IMG/VR virus record: IMGVR_UViG_3300031772_000140
Coordinates: 1 to 35,516 of that record
From: a virus
Reading direction: 5' to 3' (one strand)
Length of the DNA: 35,516 nucleotides
In this document: positions 7,598 to 15,821 of the stretch, in pieces
Position numbering within the stretch: the first letter of the stretch is position 1
Layout: the number at the start of each line of letters is the position of its first letter
Made by a program: the position numbers and the translations under genes
The notes under the pieces: model-generated
Database searches by the model: none
The model's input: only the letters and a program-made list of their open reading frames with translations
Told to the model about the DNA's origin: nothing

Positions 7598-8368
7598 TTA
7601 AGACTCCTCTTTCAGCACGGTCAAGGACTGCTCGAAGGCGACATCCCGGATAACCCGGCCTCGAATCCGTGGAGCATTGGGGGTGGTCCCCCGCAATGGA
7701 TCACGGACTGGAGTTTGCTGGGCCTGGACATTTCCTCGAACGCCCATTCTCATTTCGACTGCTTGAACCAGCTTCTGCTGGGGAGTGACCTTACCGTAGA
7801 CCTGGAGGTGGAAAGGGATCTGAACCGTGGTACAAATCCACTCGCCTTCGTTATCACCAGACACGATCGCGCCAGCCGGGCTAGGACTTCCAATAGAGAT
7901 ACCGCGACCGAACTCGTGGATCTTGGTGTAGTACATGAACAGACTACGCAGCAACCACATATGGTTGGCCACGACCCAGGCGATGTATTCGGTTTCCAGG
8001 TCCGCACGTGAGCAACAGTTGATAGACAGGGTACCGGGGAGCAAATCGGTCTTCTGTTTGGCTCCGGTTGCAAGATTGGACTTCTGCATCTCATCTAGCG
8101 AAGTCTGGGCCCAACGCACGGGGCCGCGGACGACGGAGATACCGGGACGTTTGCCGCAGACATCCAGGCGCAGGGGGCTTTCGTCCGTGACCACGATCTC
8201 CGTATTCTGCGGGTTATCATCCCAACGGAAGCAGCCGGGATCTTGAGTGGCGAGCAGGCCCTGGATGAAGGACAATGCGGTCTTCCGCACCATCAGGAGG
8301 GGCTGCTCGGCCCAGGTAACGACAGGAGCGCTACTGGGCTGGATTCTGCCGCTGGACGTCGTCACCGG
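7598..8368 (-). CDS. Putative neck or tail-completion protein, about 256 aa
   Basis: No family is certain. The protein starts with a hydrophobic-aromatic segment (MVRKTALSFIQGLLAT...CFRWDDNPQNTEIVVTDE). A strand-rich region follows (GKRPGISVVRGPVRW), then a helix-strand core (LPGTLSINCCSRADLETEYIAWVVANHMWLLRSLFMYY). The core ends in a region like virion joining proteins (GEWICTTVQIPFHLQVYG). Its place directly before the sheath gene suits a tail terminator or completion protein, but that is inference. The start is unclear because the frame runs into the upstream gene. I chose GTG at 8368, with AAAGGG about 7 bases upstream. ATG at 8389 and ATG at 8293 are alternatives. The last 30 or so residues are basic and Pro/Gln-rich. 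Confidence 0.65.
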   Translation of the reverse strand, partial: PVTTSSGRIQPSSAPVVTWAEQPLLMVRKTALSFIQGLLATQDPGCFRWDDNPQNTEIVVTDESPLRLDVCGKRPGISVVRGPVRWAQTSLDEMQKSNLATGAKQKTDLLPGTLSINCCSRADLETEYIAWVVANHMWLLRSLFMYYTKIHEFGRGISIGSPSPAGAIVSGDNEGEWICTTVQIPFHLQVYGKVTPQQKLVQAVEMRMGVRGNVQAQQTPVRDPLRGTTPNAPRIRGRVIRDVAFEQSLTVLKEES

Positions 8369-8705
8369 CCACCCTTTTGGAAAGCTCATCCATGAGCTTG
8401 TTGCCAGCCATCGTATATCCTGCACCCAAAGCCGTGCCTATGGGAAGCGCGTATCTGAGGAAGGTCGAGGCTTTGGGGCCAACACCTTTGGATAGCAGCC
8501 AGCGTTCAAGCGGTCTGCCCACGAGTCTGGACGTACCGTAGCCGACCCCCACGGCTGCAGCTGCTGGCAGCCCATAACGAACCAGGCGGCCGAGCATACC
8601 AGGTTGGATCTTCCGCGGTGGGCCATTCATCATGGGCCGATCTTCTTGGGGGATCTCCTGACTGATTTTTTGGAGCTCATCCCAGAACGCAGGCATAGAG
8701 ATCAT
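8331..8705 (-). CDS. Small Gly/Ala-rich virion-type protein with FWDEL start, 124 aa
   Basis: The N-terminus reads MISMPAFWDELQKISQE. This matches a short signature shared with genes 8702-9445 (AFWDELEKIG) and 18250-18498 (AFFDELEKMA). Two Gly/Ala-rich hydrophobic stretches follow, near residues 45-62 (YGLPAAAAVGVGYGTSRL) and 85-100 (YALPIGTALGAGYTMAG), separated by basic residues. They are candidate membrane or membrane-inserting helices. The function is unknown. A minor capsid or tail protein that reaches the host membrane on ejection would fit, but this is inference. The ATG overlaps the stop of the preceding gene as ATGA, and the 3' end overlaps the start region of the next gene, so the three genes form a tightly packed translational string. 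Confidence 0.7.
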   Translation of the reverse strand: MISMPAFWDELQKISQEIPQEDRPMMNGPPRKIQPGMLGRLVRYGLPAAAAVGVGYGTSRLVGRPLERWLLSKGVGPKASTFLRYALPIGTALGAGYTMAGNKLMDELSKRVAGDDVQRQNPAQ

Positions 8706-9445
8706 TGGGCCGCCATCCTTTCTGCGACCGTTGGCATGCCGGGTTCGGCCACTAATTGCTGCATTCGATCAGAGATCCTCCTACGAGCATGTCGGCTCAA
8801 CCTTTGGCCTTGACCCAGCTGCATGCCCTGTCCACCAACACCTCGTGTGGCACTCTCGAAGAGTGGCTGCTCTATGTCAGCACGCATTTGACCGAATAAG
8901 CCTTGTACGGGCTCTCGAACTCCACCAGGAAGAGTGGAGATCTGATTGTGCTCACGAAGAAGCACTTCTGGGTGCACGTGTCCAGTTGTGAGGGGGAATC
9001 GCTGTTCCTTGACCCCCCTCGCGGCCATTGCCATCTCGTTCATTTCATGCCCACGAATGATCGCCTCCGTAGCTTTTCTGGCTTCTCCGGGCATGTTTCG
9101 GGCGGCCGGCATACCAACGCCTCTCATCAGTCCAACTACCCCACCCGTTCTACGGGGCATGGTAATCTTCCCCGTGACTTGTCCGAGTAACTTCTCGGCG
9201 GCAGCAGCCTGCTCCGGGGTGATCTGTCCAGACAGGGCCATGTTTTTGATATGGGGCATTGACAGACCGGCGCTGGCGGCCTCTGAGAAAGCCGCTGGGC
9301 CACGATGCATGATTGAAACGGATGGTCGCATTGGCAAATGTAAGATCTTACCTTTGCTCCGTGCGAGCGTATGCTCGACGTCCGCCATCGAGAACCCGAT
9401 CTTCTCCAGCTCGTCCCAGAAGGCGGCGTAGGAGATCTCAACCAT
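8702..9445 (-). CDS. Putative virion protein with AFWDELEKIG N-terminus, 247 aa
   Basis: The protein begins MVEISYAAFWDELEKIGFSMAD, the clearest copy of a short N-terminal signature repeated across this block. The rest is helical, Gly/Met-rich and basic. Notable phrases are a Gly-rich loop (RRTGGVVGLMRGVGMPAARNMPG) and a histidine-containing stretch, IRGHEMNEMAMAARG...LTTGHVHPEVLLREHN, near residues 130-170. The HEMNE and HVHPE histidines could bind metal, and HExxx may suggest a hydrolase, but no full protease or lysozyme motif is present. The distal gene 35181-35507 has a loosely similar HERLHETI...NVHGTHP pattern. The ATG overlaps the end of the preceding gene by 8 bases. A structural role is inferred from position alone. 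Confidence 0.7.
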   Translation of the reverse strand: MVEISYAAFWDELEKIGFSMADVEHTLARSKGKILHLPMRPSVSIMHRGPAAFSEAASAGLSMPHIKNMALSGQITPEQAAAAEKLLGQVTGKITMPRRTGGVVGLMRGVGMPAARNMPGEARKATEAIIRGHEMNEMAMAARGVKEQRFPLTTGHVHPEVLLREHNQISTLPGGVREPVQGLFGQMRADIEQPLFESATRGVGGQGMQLGQGQRLSRHARRRISDRMQQLVAEPGMPTVAERMAAQ

Positions 9446-10343
9446 TTCGATACCCGTAGGCTTTCAAGATCGCAAGGATATCTTCCTCACTGGTTGCGGC
9501 TTCCAGGTTCTGGGGGTTGCTGAAGTTGCGTTCGGCGCTGGGCTCGAGCGCGGCCAGGTCTTGGATGTTAACCGGGAGCTCGAACTCGATATCTCCCGGG
9601 ACGATTTCGTGCAGAGTCAGTTCTTGATGCACGGGCGCTCGCAGGCGCTCAGTGCCAGAAGTACGTATGACTCTCCACCTACGATTTTCGATCTCCACGA
9701 AGATGTCATCGGGCTTGACGATAGGGTAGGCCCCCATGCGCGCAGACGTGTTCGACTGCTGGGTGGCACCCGTCTGTATCTGTTGGTCGGCCTCCATCGA
9801 GGGATCAAATTGTATCCAGAGCTGGATAGGGTCCAGATATCCACGCGCAAACTGGGCATCAATGCACGTCGGGCAGCCTGACCGCAGTTTGCGCATGGTA
9901 GAGCCCCTACTGATATCCATGCAGTGGGGGCAGTATTGTCCGAAGGTACGTTTAGGGAACAGCCAGCACATGCGGCCGTTGAACTCGCGTAAGACCGTCT
10001 GCTCGAGCATTTGGATCTCAAGAGCAATCAGATCTGGCTCCGCGATATTGGTAGCGGACTTTGAGACCTCCACGTTTTGGGGGTCAGCTTTTTGTGTGCT
10101 GCGAATGCGGTAATAGAGCTGCCGCCACCTATGCAGGAGGTTCACGCGGTCATCAAGGAAGCGGTAGCGGTCACTGAAAGGCCCGGCCATCGGATCCCAC
10201 GGGCCTTCGGGGCTCTCACTACGCAGGACCTCCCAGGTGAAGTCGTAGGGATCGAGAGTCGTGTTTGCGATCTCCCACGTGACCTCCAGCGAGTCCAGAC
10301 TCAGGCTACGAACTCGCAGGTTCTGGAAGGTGAAGTTCGGCAT
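9438..10343 (-). CDS. Virion protein with FN3-like domain and zinc ribbon, 301 aa
   Basis: Residues 1-90 are strand-rich with the sequence style of a fibronectin type III or Ig-like domain (RSLSLDSLEVTWEI, DFTWEVLRSESPEGPWDP, RQLYYRIRST). A second part holds two cysteine pairs, C138-x2-C141 (CPHC) and C157-x2-C160 (CPTC), a probable zinc ribbon. Further strands follow (PDDIFVEIENRRWRVIRTSG, LHEIVPGDIEFELPV). This mix suits a baseplate, neck or connector protein of a large myovirus, but I cannot name it. Both the domain reading and the zinc site are inferred from sequence pattern. The ATG comes soon after the preceding stop. The end overlaps the next gene, whose start codon lies in the last codons here. 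Confidence 0.72.
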   Translation of the reverse strand: MPNFTFQNLRVRSLSLDSLEVTWEIANTTLDPYDFTWEVLRSESPEGPWDPMAGPFSDRYRFLDDRVNLLHRWRQLYYRIRSTQKADPQNVEVSKSATNIAEPDLIALEIQMLEQTVLREFNGRMCWLFPKRTFGQYCPHCMDISRGSTMRKLRSGCPTCIDAQFARGYLDPIQLWIQFDPSMEADQQIQTGATQQSNTSARMGAYPIVKPDDIFVEIENRRWRVIRTSGTERLRAPVHQELTLHEIVPGDIEFELPVNIQDLAALEPSAERNFSNPQNLEAATSEEDILAILKAYGYRNG

Positions 10344-10346
10344 GTT

Positions 10347-11165
10347 CTAGAGCGCCCAGATCTTGAGGCCTTCCTTCACCTGCTGCCCAAATCCCATCTT
10401 GGGGTGTGGACCAGGCATTGGTGAAGCCCCGGTGCCGGCGGAGGTCTTCAGCTTCTCGGCCGTCATCTTCACGCTGGCCTTCCTCACGCTTGCGGGCGCA
10501 CCCTTGGTGGCCTTCAACGCCTGCTGCACGATCTTGGCCTTCTCCTGGGCTTCGGGCGAGGTGAAGTCGGCCTGGGCCTCCATGTCCGCGGTCTTGGCTC
10601 GATACTGCCTGACTGCGGCCGTCGCACCGGCTACCCCACTACCCCGACCAAAACCCTTGAGGTAGGCACCTTCCGTCCCGAGGTCCGCGTTCTTCTCCCC
10701 CATGCAAGCGGTCTTCCCACAATGGGCACCGGCGATCTTCCGGCGGAGGGAGGCGATCTTCATGGTGGAGTTCTCGATCTGAGCCAGTTGCCTGCCCCAA
10801 CCATCGGCCCACGCGAGTTTCTCTGTCTCGGCCGCGCCGACTTTTGGAAAAGCGCCCTCGGCAGCTTCTCTTGCGTACCGGCCACTAGCCGCATCCCCTA
10901 CGCGCCCGGCTACGGCAGCTTCACCCCTATTGGCTGCTGCGAGCTCATGCGCGGACATGCTTTTAGTCGACCTACGGGCCTTTTCCATAATCTCTCGGAT
11001 CTTCCTTTTCGAACTAGAAGTCCAGCCTGTGGCCTCCTTACTTGTAGCGATCTTGAGCAGGTCGTCGGCCGACATCTGCATGAGCTGGTCTTCAAGCGAG
11101 ATGGCAGCGACCTTCTCCTGCTCGCCGTCGTAGAGGCCCTTCAGGTACGAGTTCAAGGTCTGCAT
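10347..11165 (-). CDS. Basic, Ala-rich virion-type protein with many K-x-A motifs, 272 aa
   Basis: No family is recognised. The chain is helical and basic and carries an unusual number of K-[TIV]-A motifs: EKVAAIS, LLKIATS, MKIASLRRKIAGA, GKTACMG and AKTADME. These recur in most proteins of the head and tail block and may be processing sites (see findings). Ala/Gly-rich segments lie at about residues 75-105 and 165-185. Cysteines in HCGKTACMG (near residues 145-155) have no clear partner. The start codon lies just below the stop of the preceding gene. A minor capsid or ejected protein is a reasonable guess. Confidence 0.65.
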   Translation of the reverse strand: MQTLNSYLKGLYDGEQEKVAAISLEDQLMQMSADDLLKIATSKEATGWTSSSKRKIREIMEKARRSTKSMSAHELAAANRGEAAVAGRVGDAASGRYAREAAEGAFPKVGAAETEKLAWADGWGRQLAQIENSTMKIASLRRKIAGAHCGKTACMGEKNADLGTEGAYLKGFGRGSGVAGATAAVRQYRAKTADMEAQADFTSPEAQEKAKIVQQALKATKGAPASVRKASVKMTAEKLKTSAGTGASPMPGPHPKMGFGQQVKEGLKIWAL

Positions 11166-11172
11166 GGATCAC

Positions 11173-12663
11173 CTATTTCTTTGGGGTCTTGATCTTTTTG
11201 GCAGTCGTATGCGGGAGAATGCCATCAGAGTTCTTCTCCAGCGCACCAGGCGTGTGATCAGTTTCGATTCCGTAGCGGCGGTTCGGAATCAGATTGATCG
11301 CGTCCGCCGCCTTAACGAAAGGGCGGGCACCACAAAGCTGTCGAACGAGATCGACACCGGCGGTCTTCTTCTTTCCCACATGATAGGCGGCCGCACCGAG
11401 GGCGGTAGCCCCTGCGCCGACAAGGTACTTGTTACGGTGTTGGCCAAGATGCAGTCCCACGTGCTCGGCTGCAGTCGGATTTCTACCCGCTGATTCTCGA
11501 ATGAGATCTTTGATAGCCTTTATGGCTATCCCACGTTCCTCACTTGGGAACTTCTTGGTAACAGCTCGCCCCAGTCTGTAAGCGCTATCGAAACTGGCAG
11601 TCTTGCTCTTGCTGGCAGCTACTGCTCCCTCTGCCAGGCCCATGGCATTCTGGTGCTCGGCGTCCTGGGACTCGATCATTTGCCTCTGCTGCTGGGCCTC
11701 AGCCTCTGCGTCCTCTTGATCTCTCATCCCAAGCTCGCCCTGGACGGCCTCAAGCAGCTCCATCAGTTCCTCGTCCTCCATGCCTTCGAGGTCTAGACCC
11801 CCCTGCATGCCCTCCTCTTCCATCTCTCCTGGGACGCCTTCTTGCCCGCCACCCAGCTCCATGCCTGGGGGCATCTCATTGCCCTCTGCCAGCATTGGGG
11901 GGACCTCCCCCTGCTTGGGCATGGCTTCCTGTCCAGGCTGAGGCTGTTCTTGTCCAGGCTGGGGCTGACCTTGCGCGTTTGGGTCCATAGGCTGCCCGGT
12001 CGCGGGGTCGATAGCGGGAGGAGCGGGTGGAGCAGTGGGATCGGACAATGCAAGCTGCTGGAGCTGCTGCCGGTAATCTTGAATGCCCTGGCGCAAGCGC
12101 ATCAGCTCTTCGTTGGCAGCCATCGACTGCGTCTGGGTCTGCTGGAGTTGGCCACCCATTTCCTGCTGGGTCTGCTGGAGCTGCTGGGTCGCCTGGTCAG
12201 CGGTCGCCTGTGCCTGTTGTGCCTGTTGACCAGCCTGTGCGGCGCTGGCTTCTGCCATCTCAGCCCGTTGGCTAGTCTCCTGGAGCTTCTGCTCCATGAA
12301 GGCGGCTTCGTTCTCGGCCTGGACCTGAGACAGCTCCTGGTCCTGGTTCACGCGCGACATAGCGCGCGCATACTGCAGATCTTCGGGGCTGGTGCCCATG
12401 CCCTCGGCATCATGAACCACAGGCATCTGGACCTGGGGGCGAGTACGCTCACGTACGCCCTCATTCATGAGCGTGCCGGGATCAACCTTTCCGTAGTTGC
12501 TGCCATAGCCACCCATGTGCTCGCCTTCAGGCTGGCTCTGGGGGTTGCCGAGATCGGCCTTCTTCCTGATGCTGGCGCGCTTCACGCGGACGAAGTAGGA
12601 GGCAGCCTTCTCCCACGGGATGCTACGATCACCGTACACCGCCCGCTCGAGATTTCTGCTCAT
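11173..12663 (-). CDS. Gln-rich coiled-coil virion protein, 496 aa
   Basis: The product has a modular, low-complexity layout. A basic N-terminus with K-x-A motifs (WEKAASYF, RKKADLG) is followed at about residues 100-205 by a Gln/Ala-rich coiled coil (QAGQQAQQAQATADQATQQLQQTQQ). Next comes a Pro/Gln linker with a repeated QPQPGQE, then a very acidic Met/Glu-rich stretch near residues 260-320 (GEMEEEGMQGG, EDEELMELLEAVQ). The C-terminal third is helical and holds SKTASFD, a Gly/Ala helix (YLVGAGATALGAAAYHVG) and KKKTAGVD. No enzyme motif is present. It resembles long scaffold-like or tape-measure-like chains only in composition, and at under 500 residues it is too short to be the main tape measure of a large tail. 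TAGGAG precedes the ATG. Confidence 0.72.
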   Translation of the reverse strand: MSRNLERAVYGDRSIPWEKAASYFVRVKRASIRKKADLGNPQSQPEGEHMGGYGSNYGKVDPGTLMNEGVRERTRPQVQMPVVHDAEGMGTSPEDLQYARAMSRVNQDQELSQVQAENEAAFMEQKLQETSQRAEMAEASAAQAGQQAQQAQATADQATQQLQQTQQEMGGQLQQTQTQSMAANEELMRLRQGIQDYRQQLQQLALSDPTAPPAPPAIDPATGQPMDPNAQGQPQPGQEQPQPGQEAMPKQGEVPPMLAEGNEMPPGMELGGGQEGVPGEMEEEGMQGGLDLEGMEDEELMELLEAVQGELGMRDQEDAEAEAQQQRQMIESQDAEHQNAMGLAEGAVAASKSKTASFDSAYRLGRAVTKKFPSEERGIAIKAIKDLIRESAGRNPTAAEHVGLHLGQHRNKYLVGAGATALGAAAYHVGKKKTAGVDLVRQLCGARPFVKAADAINLIPNRRYGIETDHTPGALEKNSDGILPHTTAKKIKTPKK

Positions 12664-12672
12664 AGTGCTCTC

Positions 12673-13116
12673 CTACTTGTCGTACGTCAGGAAGAAGACG
12701 TTAGAGACCGCGTTGTGCTCGAGTTCCAGATAGTCAGTCTTGCTGATCTTGGTCGCTCCTACGGTCGCGGCGACCAGTCCCAGAACTGGGAGCGCCGTAC
12801 CACTGGCCAGGACGTCGCCTTCCTTGGTCAAGCAGATGACAGCAGTTTGCTCTAGTTGGCCATAGCCGTAGCTACGAACGCCGGCAGTTGCTTGCGAGGT
12901 GGCGGCGTTGATGAACGCCACGATCGTATTCAACTTGGCGCTCCCCCACGCGACGGTGTCTGGAAATGTGATGGTGACCACCGGCGTGCTGAAGACCATT
13001 GTGAGGCCGCGGACGTTCAGACCCTTGTACGGGTCGACTGGGGATGATCCCACGAGCAGGCCCTGCAGGAAGTCCTGTACTTCCTGCCGGCTCTTGAACT
13101 CCTTAACGTAGATCAT
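12673..13116 (-). CDS. Small beta-rich virion protein, 147 aa
   Basis: The product is unrecognised. It begins with a helix (MIYVKEFKSRQEVQDFLQGLL), followed by alternating hydrophobic strands and small loops (GLTMVFSTPVVTITFPD, AVICLTKEGDVLASG, LEHNAVSNVFFLTYDK). The NTIVAFINAATSQATAG segment resembles the domain style repeated in the sheath (ITAINTQFGE, VAAINAINAAIG), so it may share that small alpha/beta fold. This is an inference from sequence style only. The ATG has TAGGAG at good spacing, directly after the hairpin at 13132-13152. Confidence 0.68.
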   Translation of the reverse strand: MIYVKEFKSRQEVQDFLQGLLVGSSPVDPYKGLNVRGLTMVFSTPVVTITFPDTVAWGSAKLNTIVAFINAATSQATAGVRSYGYGQLEQTAVICLTKEGDVLASGTALPVLGLVAATVGATKISKTDYLELEHNAVSNVFFLTYDK

Positions 13117-13131
13117 TTTGCTCTCCTAGCC

Positions 13132-13152
13132 AAAGATCCTGAAAGGATCTTT
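13132..13152 (-). terminator. Hairpin between two virion genes
   Basis: AAAGATCCT and AGGATCTTT form a perfect 9-bp stem with a 3-base loop. It lies between the end of gene 13161-13676 and the start of gene 12673-13116. On the minus strand it is followed by GGCTAGGAGAG, which includes the next ribosome site and recalls the TTAGCTAG units elsewhere. It is either a partial terminator or an mRNA end stabiliser. Confidence 0.5.
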
Positions 13153-13160
13153 TACGATCG

Positions 13161-13676
13161 CTATTGGACCAGGGCCCCGTAAAAGGAGTTTATGAACGAG
13201 AGCTCGGACCCTACGCCATGTTCCCCAACGATACCATTGATGTTCAGGCTGACCTTGACCTTGATCTTGTCCTGCTCGTACTTGTTCTGCATGCGATCGA
13301 GCCACTGCATCAGCATCGGGCTCTTGTCGTTGATCGCGACATTGATTCCGCCGTCAGAGAAGTTCAACTGATTGCGGGTCTGCAAGAACCCAACCGACTG
13401 AATGAGGGCTACAGCCGTTCCATAGCGACAGAGACTGGTGAAGCCCATCTCAGTCAACTGATCGATCGTGTACTGCCCGAGCAAGGGTGGAGTACCGTTG
13501 AAGTCACTGAGGAAGTCGACTACAGCCCAAGCGATGAGCCGGTTGCTGCTCTCTTCACCGCGAATCAGCCGGTTCAGGTGGGGATAGTCCCTCATCCATA
13601 GCCGCATCATGTTGATGAAGGCATTGAACGTGTCTGACAGCCCGGGGATCGAGCTCGTACCCTGAAGTTCGCTCAC
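13161..13676 (-). CDS. Putative neck or head-completion protein, 171 aa
   Basis: The N-terminal half is helical with many aromatic residues (FNAFINMMRLWMRDYPHLNRLIRGEESSNRLIAWAVVDFL). A middle region follows (QYTIDQLTEMGFTSLCRYGTAVALIQSVGFLQ), then a strand-rich end (KIKVKVSLNINGIVG). The family is not recognised. Size, position after the capsid gene and the helix-plus-strand make-up suit a connector or neck protein, and this is inference from gene order. The start is GTG at 13676, overlapping the preceding stop as GTGA, which supports coupled translation. The stop is followed by hairpin 13132-13152. Confidence 0.68.
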   Translation of the reverse strand: MSELQGTSSIPGLSDTFNAFINMMRLWMRDYPHLNRLIRGEESSNRLIAWAVVDFLSDFNGTPPLLGQYTIDQLTEMGFTSLCRYGTAVALIQSVGFLQTRNQLNFSDGGINVAINDKSPMLMQWLDRMQNKYEQDKIKVKVSLNINGIVGEHGVGSELSFINSFYGALVQ

Positions 13677-13984
13677 TTGCGTTTGCTCTTGGGCGTGGAG
13701 TCTTCGGGCAGTGGCCCCTCGATCTTGGGTTCGATCACCAAGCTCTCAGTCGGGGCCTTGACCTCGGTAACCAGGTCCAAAATCTTCTTGGTGAGCTTTG
13801 GCCGCTCCGCCGGAGCTGAGGGTGCGGGTGGCTCAACGAAAGGGAAGTTCAATTTCCCACAAGCTCGCAGGGTTTGCACGCGCGGCTGGTAGAGAAGGGA
13901 GTCATCAATCTCTTCGACCTTCTCGGGGGCGATCGTAGTGTGACCGATTTCGATCGGCTCTTTGCTGGTGTTCTTGACCTGCAT
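13673..13984 (-). CDS. Small hypothetical protein, 103 aa
   Basis: The first 55 residues look like a small folded domain (MQVKNTSKEPIEIGHTTIAPEKVEEID). The wording resembles short phage proteins that begin with strands and a conserved I.P...I. phrase. The rest is a Pro/Lys-rich tail with no predicted fold (PPAPSAPAERPKLTKK, ending TPKSKRK). The function is unknown. The ribosome site AGGAG overlaps the stop codon of the preceding gene, which fixes the start and suggests coupled translation. The last bases overlap the GTG of the next gene. A structural accessory role is inferred from position. Confidence 0.65.
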   Translation of the reverse strand: MQVKNTSKEPIEIGHTTIAPEKVEEIDDSLLYQPRVQTLRACGKLNFPFVEPPAPSAPAERPKLTKKILDLVTEVKAPTESLVIEPKIEGPLPEDSTPKSKRK

Positions 13985-13986
13985 GA

Positions 13987-14547
13987 CTATCTCCTCTTTC
14001 CCTTCTTGCTATGCTCGACCACTCGCGCCTTCTCGGTCTCCGACTTCGGCTCTTCGGGCTCGGCTTGGAAGGCGGTAGAGAAGTCCAGTTCTTGAGCTCC
14101 AGGAGCTTGGGTCACGCCCACAGACTTAATGTCCTCGGCTGGGATCTCCATGTCATCGGTGACGACCCCGGGCATGGTGACCATCTCTTCGAGCTGTTTC
14201 TCGATCTCATCCTTCACGGGGACTTCGGATGGAGTGGACTTGGTAGGTTGTAGGGGTAGGTCATGTATTTCCTGTCCTCGGCGGATCTTCAGGACCCCGT
14301 GTTGGTCACAGAAGACAGTCTCTCCATCTGGAGTCGTTACTTGGAACGCCCCCATACGGACGCGGTCGAGGATAGTAGTCATATGTTTGTCGAACTCCTC
14401 GGGGGAGAGTCGCATGCAGTCGTTGTGGAGCATACGCCTACCAGCCAGGAACTGCTTTTGACGGACTCTACCGGGCTGGTAGAAGCGCCGCACTTTGGTC
14501 TGTGGGTGCATTGCGACGTTGGTGATAGTGAATACCGGCTCTGACAT
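13987..14547 (-). CDS. Hypothetical virion-block protein, 186 aa
   Basis: This is the first gene after the probable capsid gene. The N-terminal 100 residues look folded and basic (FTITNVAMHPQTKVRRFYQPGRVRQKQFLAGRRML, FQVTTPDGETVFCDQHGVLKI). The C-terminal half is acidic and probably disordered, ending in a basic tip (EHSKKGKRR). No family is recognised. I set the start at ATG 14547 because TTGGAGGT lies about 5 bases upstream. An earlier TTG in the same frame would overlap that ribosome site. The gene is separated from the capsid gene by hairpin 14620-14645, so its expression may be lower than that of the capsid. Confidence 0.7.
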   Translation of the reverse strand: MSEPVFTITNVAMHPQTKVRRFYQPGRVRQKQFLAGRRMLHNDCMRLSPEEFDKHMTTILDRVRMGAFQVTTPDGETVFCDQHGVLKIRRGQEIHDLPLQPTKSTPSEVPVKDEIEKQLEEMVTMPGVVTDDMEIPAEDIKSVGVTQAPGAQELDFSTAFQAEPEEPKSETEKARVVEHSKKGKRR

Positions 14548-14619
14548 GGTTACCTCCAATGATGGCTATATCTTACAGGCTTGGCCGTGGTCTTGAGAAG
14601 CGATTTTCCATAAGAGAAC

Positions 14620-14645
14620 GGGAGCCTGGATGATCCAGGCTTCCC
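14620..14645 (-). terminator. Terminator-like hairpin after the capsid gene
   Basis: AGCCTGGA (14623-14630) pairs perfectly with TCCAGGCT (14634-14641). GGG/CCC extends the stem across a one-base bulge. It lies 27 bases after the capsid stop. A uridine tract is weak, so partial termination or protection of the abundant capsid mRNA 3' end is likely. Confidence 0.6.
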
Positions 14646-14671
14646 AGAGGTTAATTGTAGGGGGATGATGC

Positions 14672-15799
14672 CTAGTACTGCTCGACAGCCGGGTAGTGGA
14701 GACCCTGGTCAACACGGTTGTTGACTGCGCCGAGGTCCTCTTCCTCCATCGGGGTGACGGCGGAGAGGATGCTGTTGGCGTTGTGGAGGGTGGCGTCGCC
14801 GGAGTACAGCTCCATCTTCCGCACCGCTGCGATGTTGATGATCCCCAGGGCGATGTCCTCCCAGGACTGCCAGGTGATCAGGTTCGCGATCTTGTCGATG
14901 TAGAACTTGGTGTTGTTCAGGACGTAGAACTTCCCGAAGAACTCCGGCTTGGTGAAGGTGTAGAGGTTGCCCGGCCGCAGAAGGTCGGTCTTGATCGTGC
15001 GGGTGTACGCACGCCCGAGGAGCGTGTTATACTTGTACCCGTCGGTCGTGGTCTCCGACTGCAGGCGGTTACCAAAGTCCTCCACCGTCCACTGCAGGAT
15101 GTCGTCCCAGTCGACCTCGGTGAGGAGGGTCATTTCGGCGCGGAGCCGGTGGCCATCCAGCATCTTGTAGAGGTTGACGACGTCCGGCCTCTGGAGCGGC
15201 AGGCTGACGCTGCCGTTGGTGGCGGCCGCACGGGCGAGCTCGCCCTTACGGACCGAGAACTCCACCGGCGGGGTGACGCCCTGGAGGGTACTGGCGTTGA
15301 GGATGGGAGCGGCGGCCACGCCGTTCGCCTCGGCCTGCAGCGCCTGGACGGCGGCCTCGATGTGGATGAGGAACTCGCGGTCCTCGATCTCCTGGATGTC
15401 CTTCACCGAGTTGTCCTCGATGACCTTGGTGATGGGCATCTCGTACGCCAGGAGCTCCTGCTCGACCTTCTCGAACTTCTCGCTCGAGATGGTGAAGAAG
15501 GGGATCTCAGCGCGGGGTGCGCGAACGAAGTTGGCACTCGGCTGACCGCGGAAAGACACAGCCATGGCACGCGACTTCGGCTCAACGTCCACGATCTTCA
15601 CGAGGGTGTCGTGCTTGGTGGAGCGCTGGCAGTCGGCGCGGGTCACGGGCTCGGGGGGGAGGATCTTCCGCGCGAAGGAAACCTCACGCAGACGGTCCCG
15701 GATGTAGTTGCCGCCGTACTCGGCGATCTTCTCTTTGCCTTCCGTCGTCTCCAGCCGCTGGCTGAAGAGTTCGGTAAGGACTTGGGCGGAAGTACTCAT
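14672..15799 (-). CDS. Probable major capsid protein, 375 aa
   Basis: The 375-residue protein has the make-up of an HK97-fold capsid subunit. A helical N-terminal arm (VLTELFSQRLETTEGKEKIAEYG) is followed by SFARKILPPEPVT, a phrase type common early in capsid proteins. A long helix follows (DREFLIHIEAAVQALQAEA). Near the end a strand-rich part reads GNLYTFTKPEFFGKFYVLNNTKFYIDKIANLITWQSWEDIALGIINIAAVRKMEL. Context agrees: protease, scaffold-like protein and two small head genes come just before, and connector-type genes come after. EKIA at residues 23-26 could be where the protease trims the arm. AAAGGA precedes the ATG. The stop is followed by a strong hairpin, which suits a highly expressed gene. 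Identification is by pattern and order, not alignment. Confidence 0.82.
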   Translation of the reverse strand: MSTSAQVLTELFSQRLETTEGKEKIAEYGGNYIRDRLREVSFARKILPPEPVTRADCQRSTKHDTLVKIVDVEPKSRAMAVSFRGQPSANFVRAPRAEIPFFTISSEKFEKVEQELLAYEMPITKVIEDNSVKDIQEIEDREFLIHIEAAVQALQAEANGVAAAPILNASTLQGVTPPVEFSVRKGELARAAATNGSVSLPLQRPDVVNLYKMLDGHRLRAEMTLLTEVDWDDILQWTVEDFGNRLQSETTTDGYKYNTLLGRAYTRTIKTDLLRPGNLYTFTKPEFFGKFYVLNNTKFYIDKIANLITWQSWEDIALGIINIAAVRKMELYSGDATLHNANSILSAVTPMEEEDLGAVNNRVDQGLHYPAVEQY

Positions 15800-15821
15800 G
15801 TGCGTCGTCCTTTCCCGACCC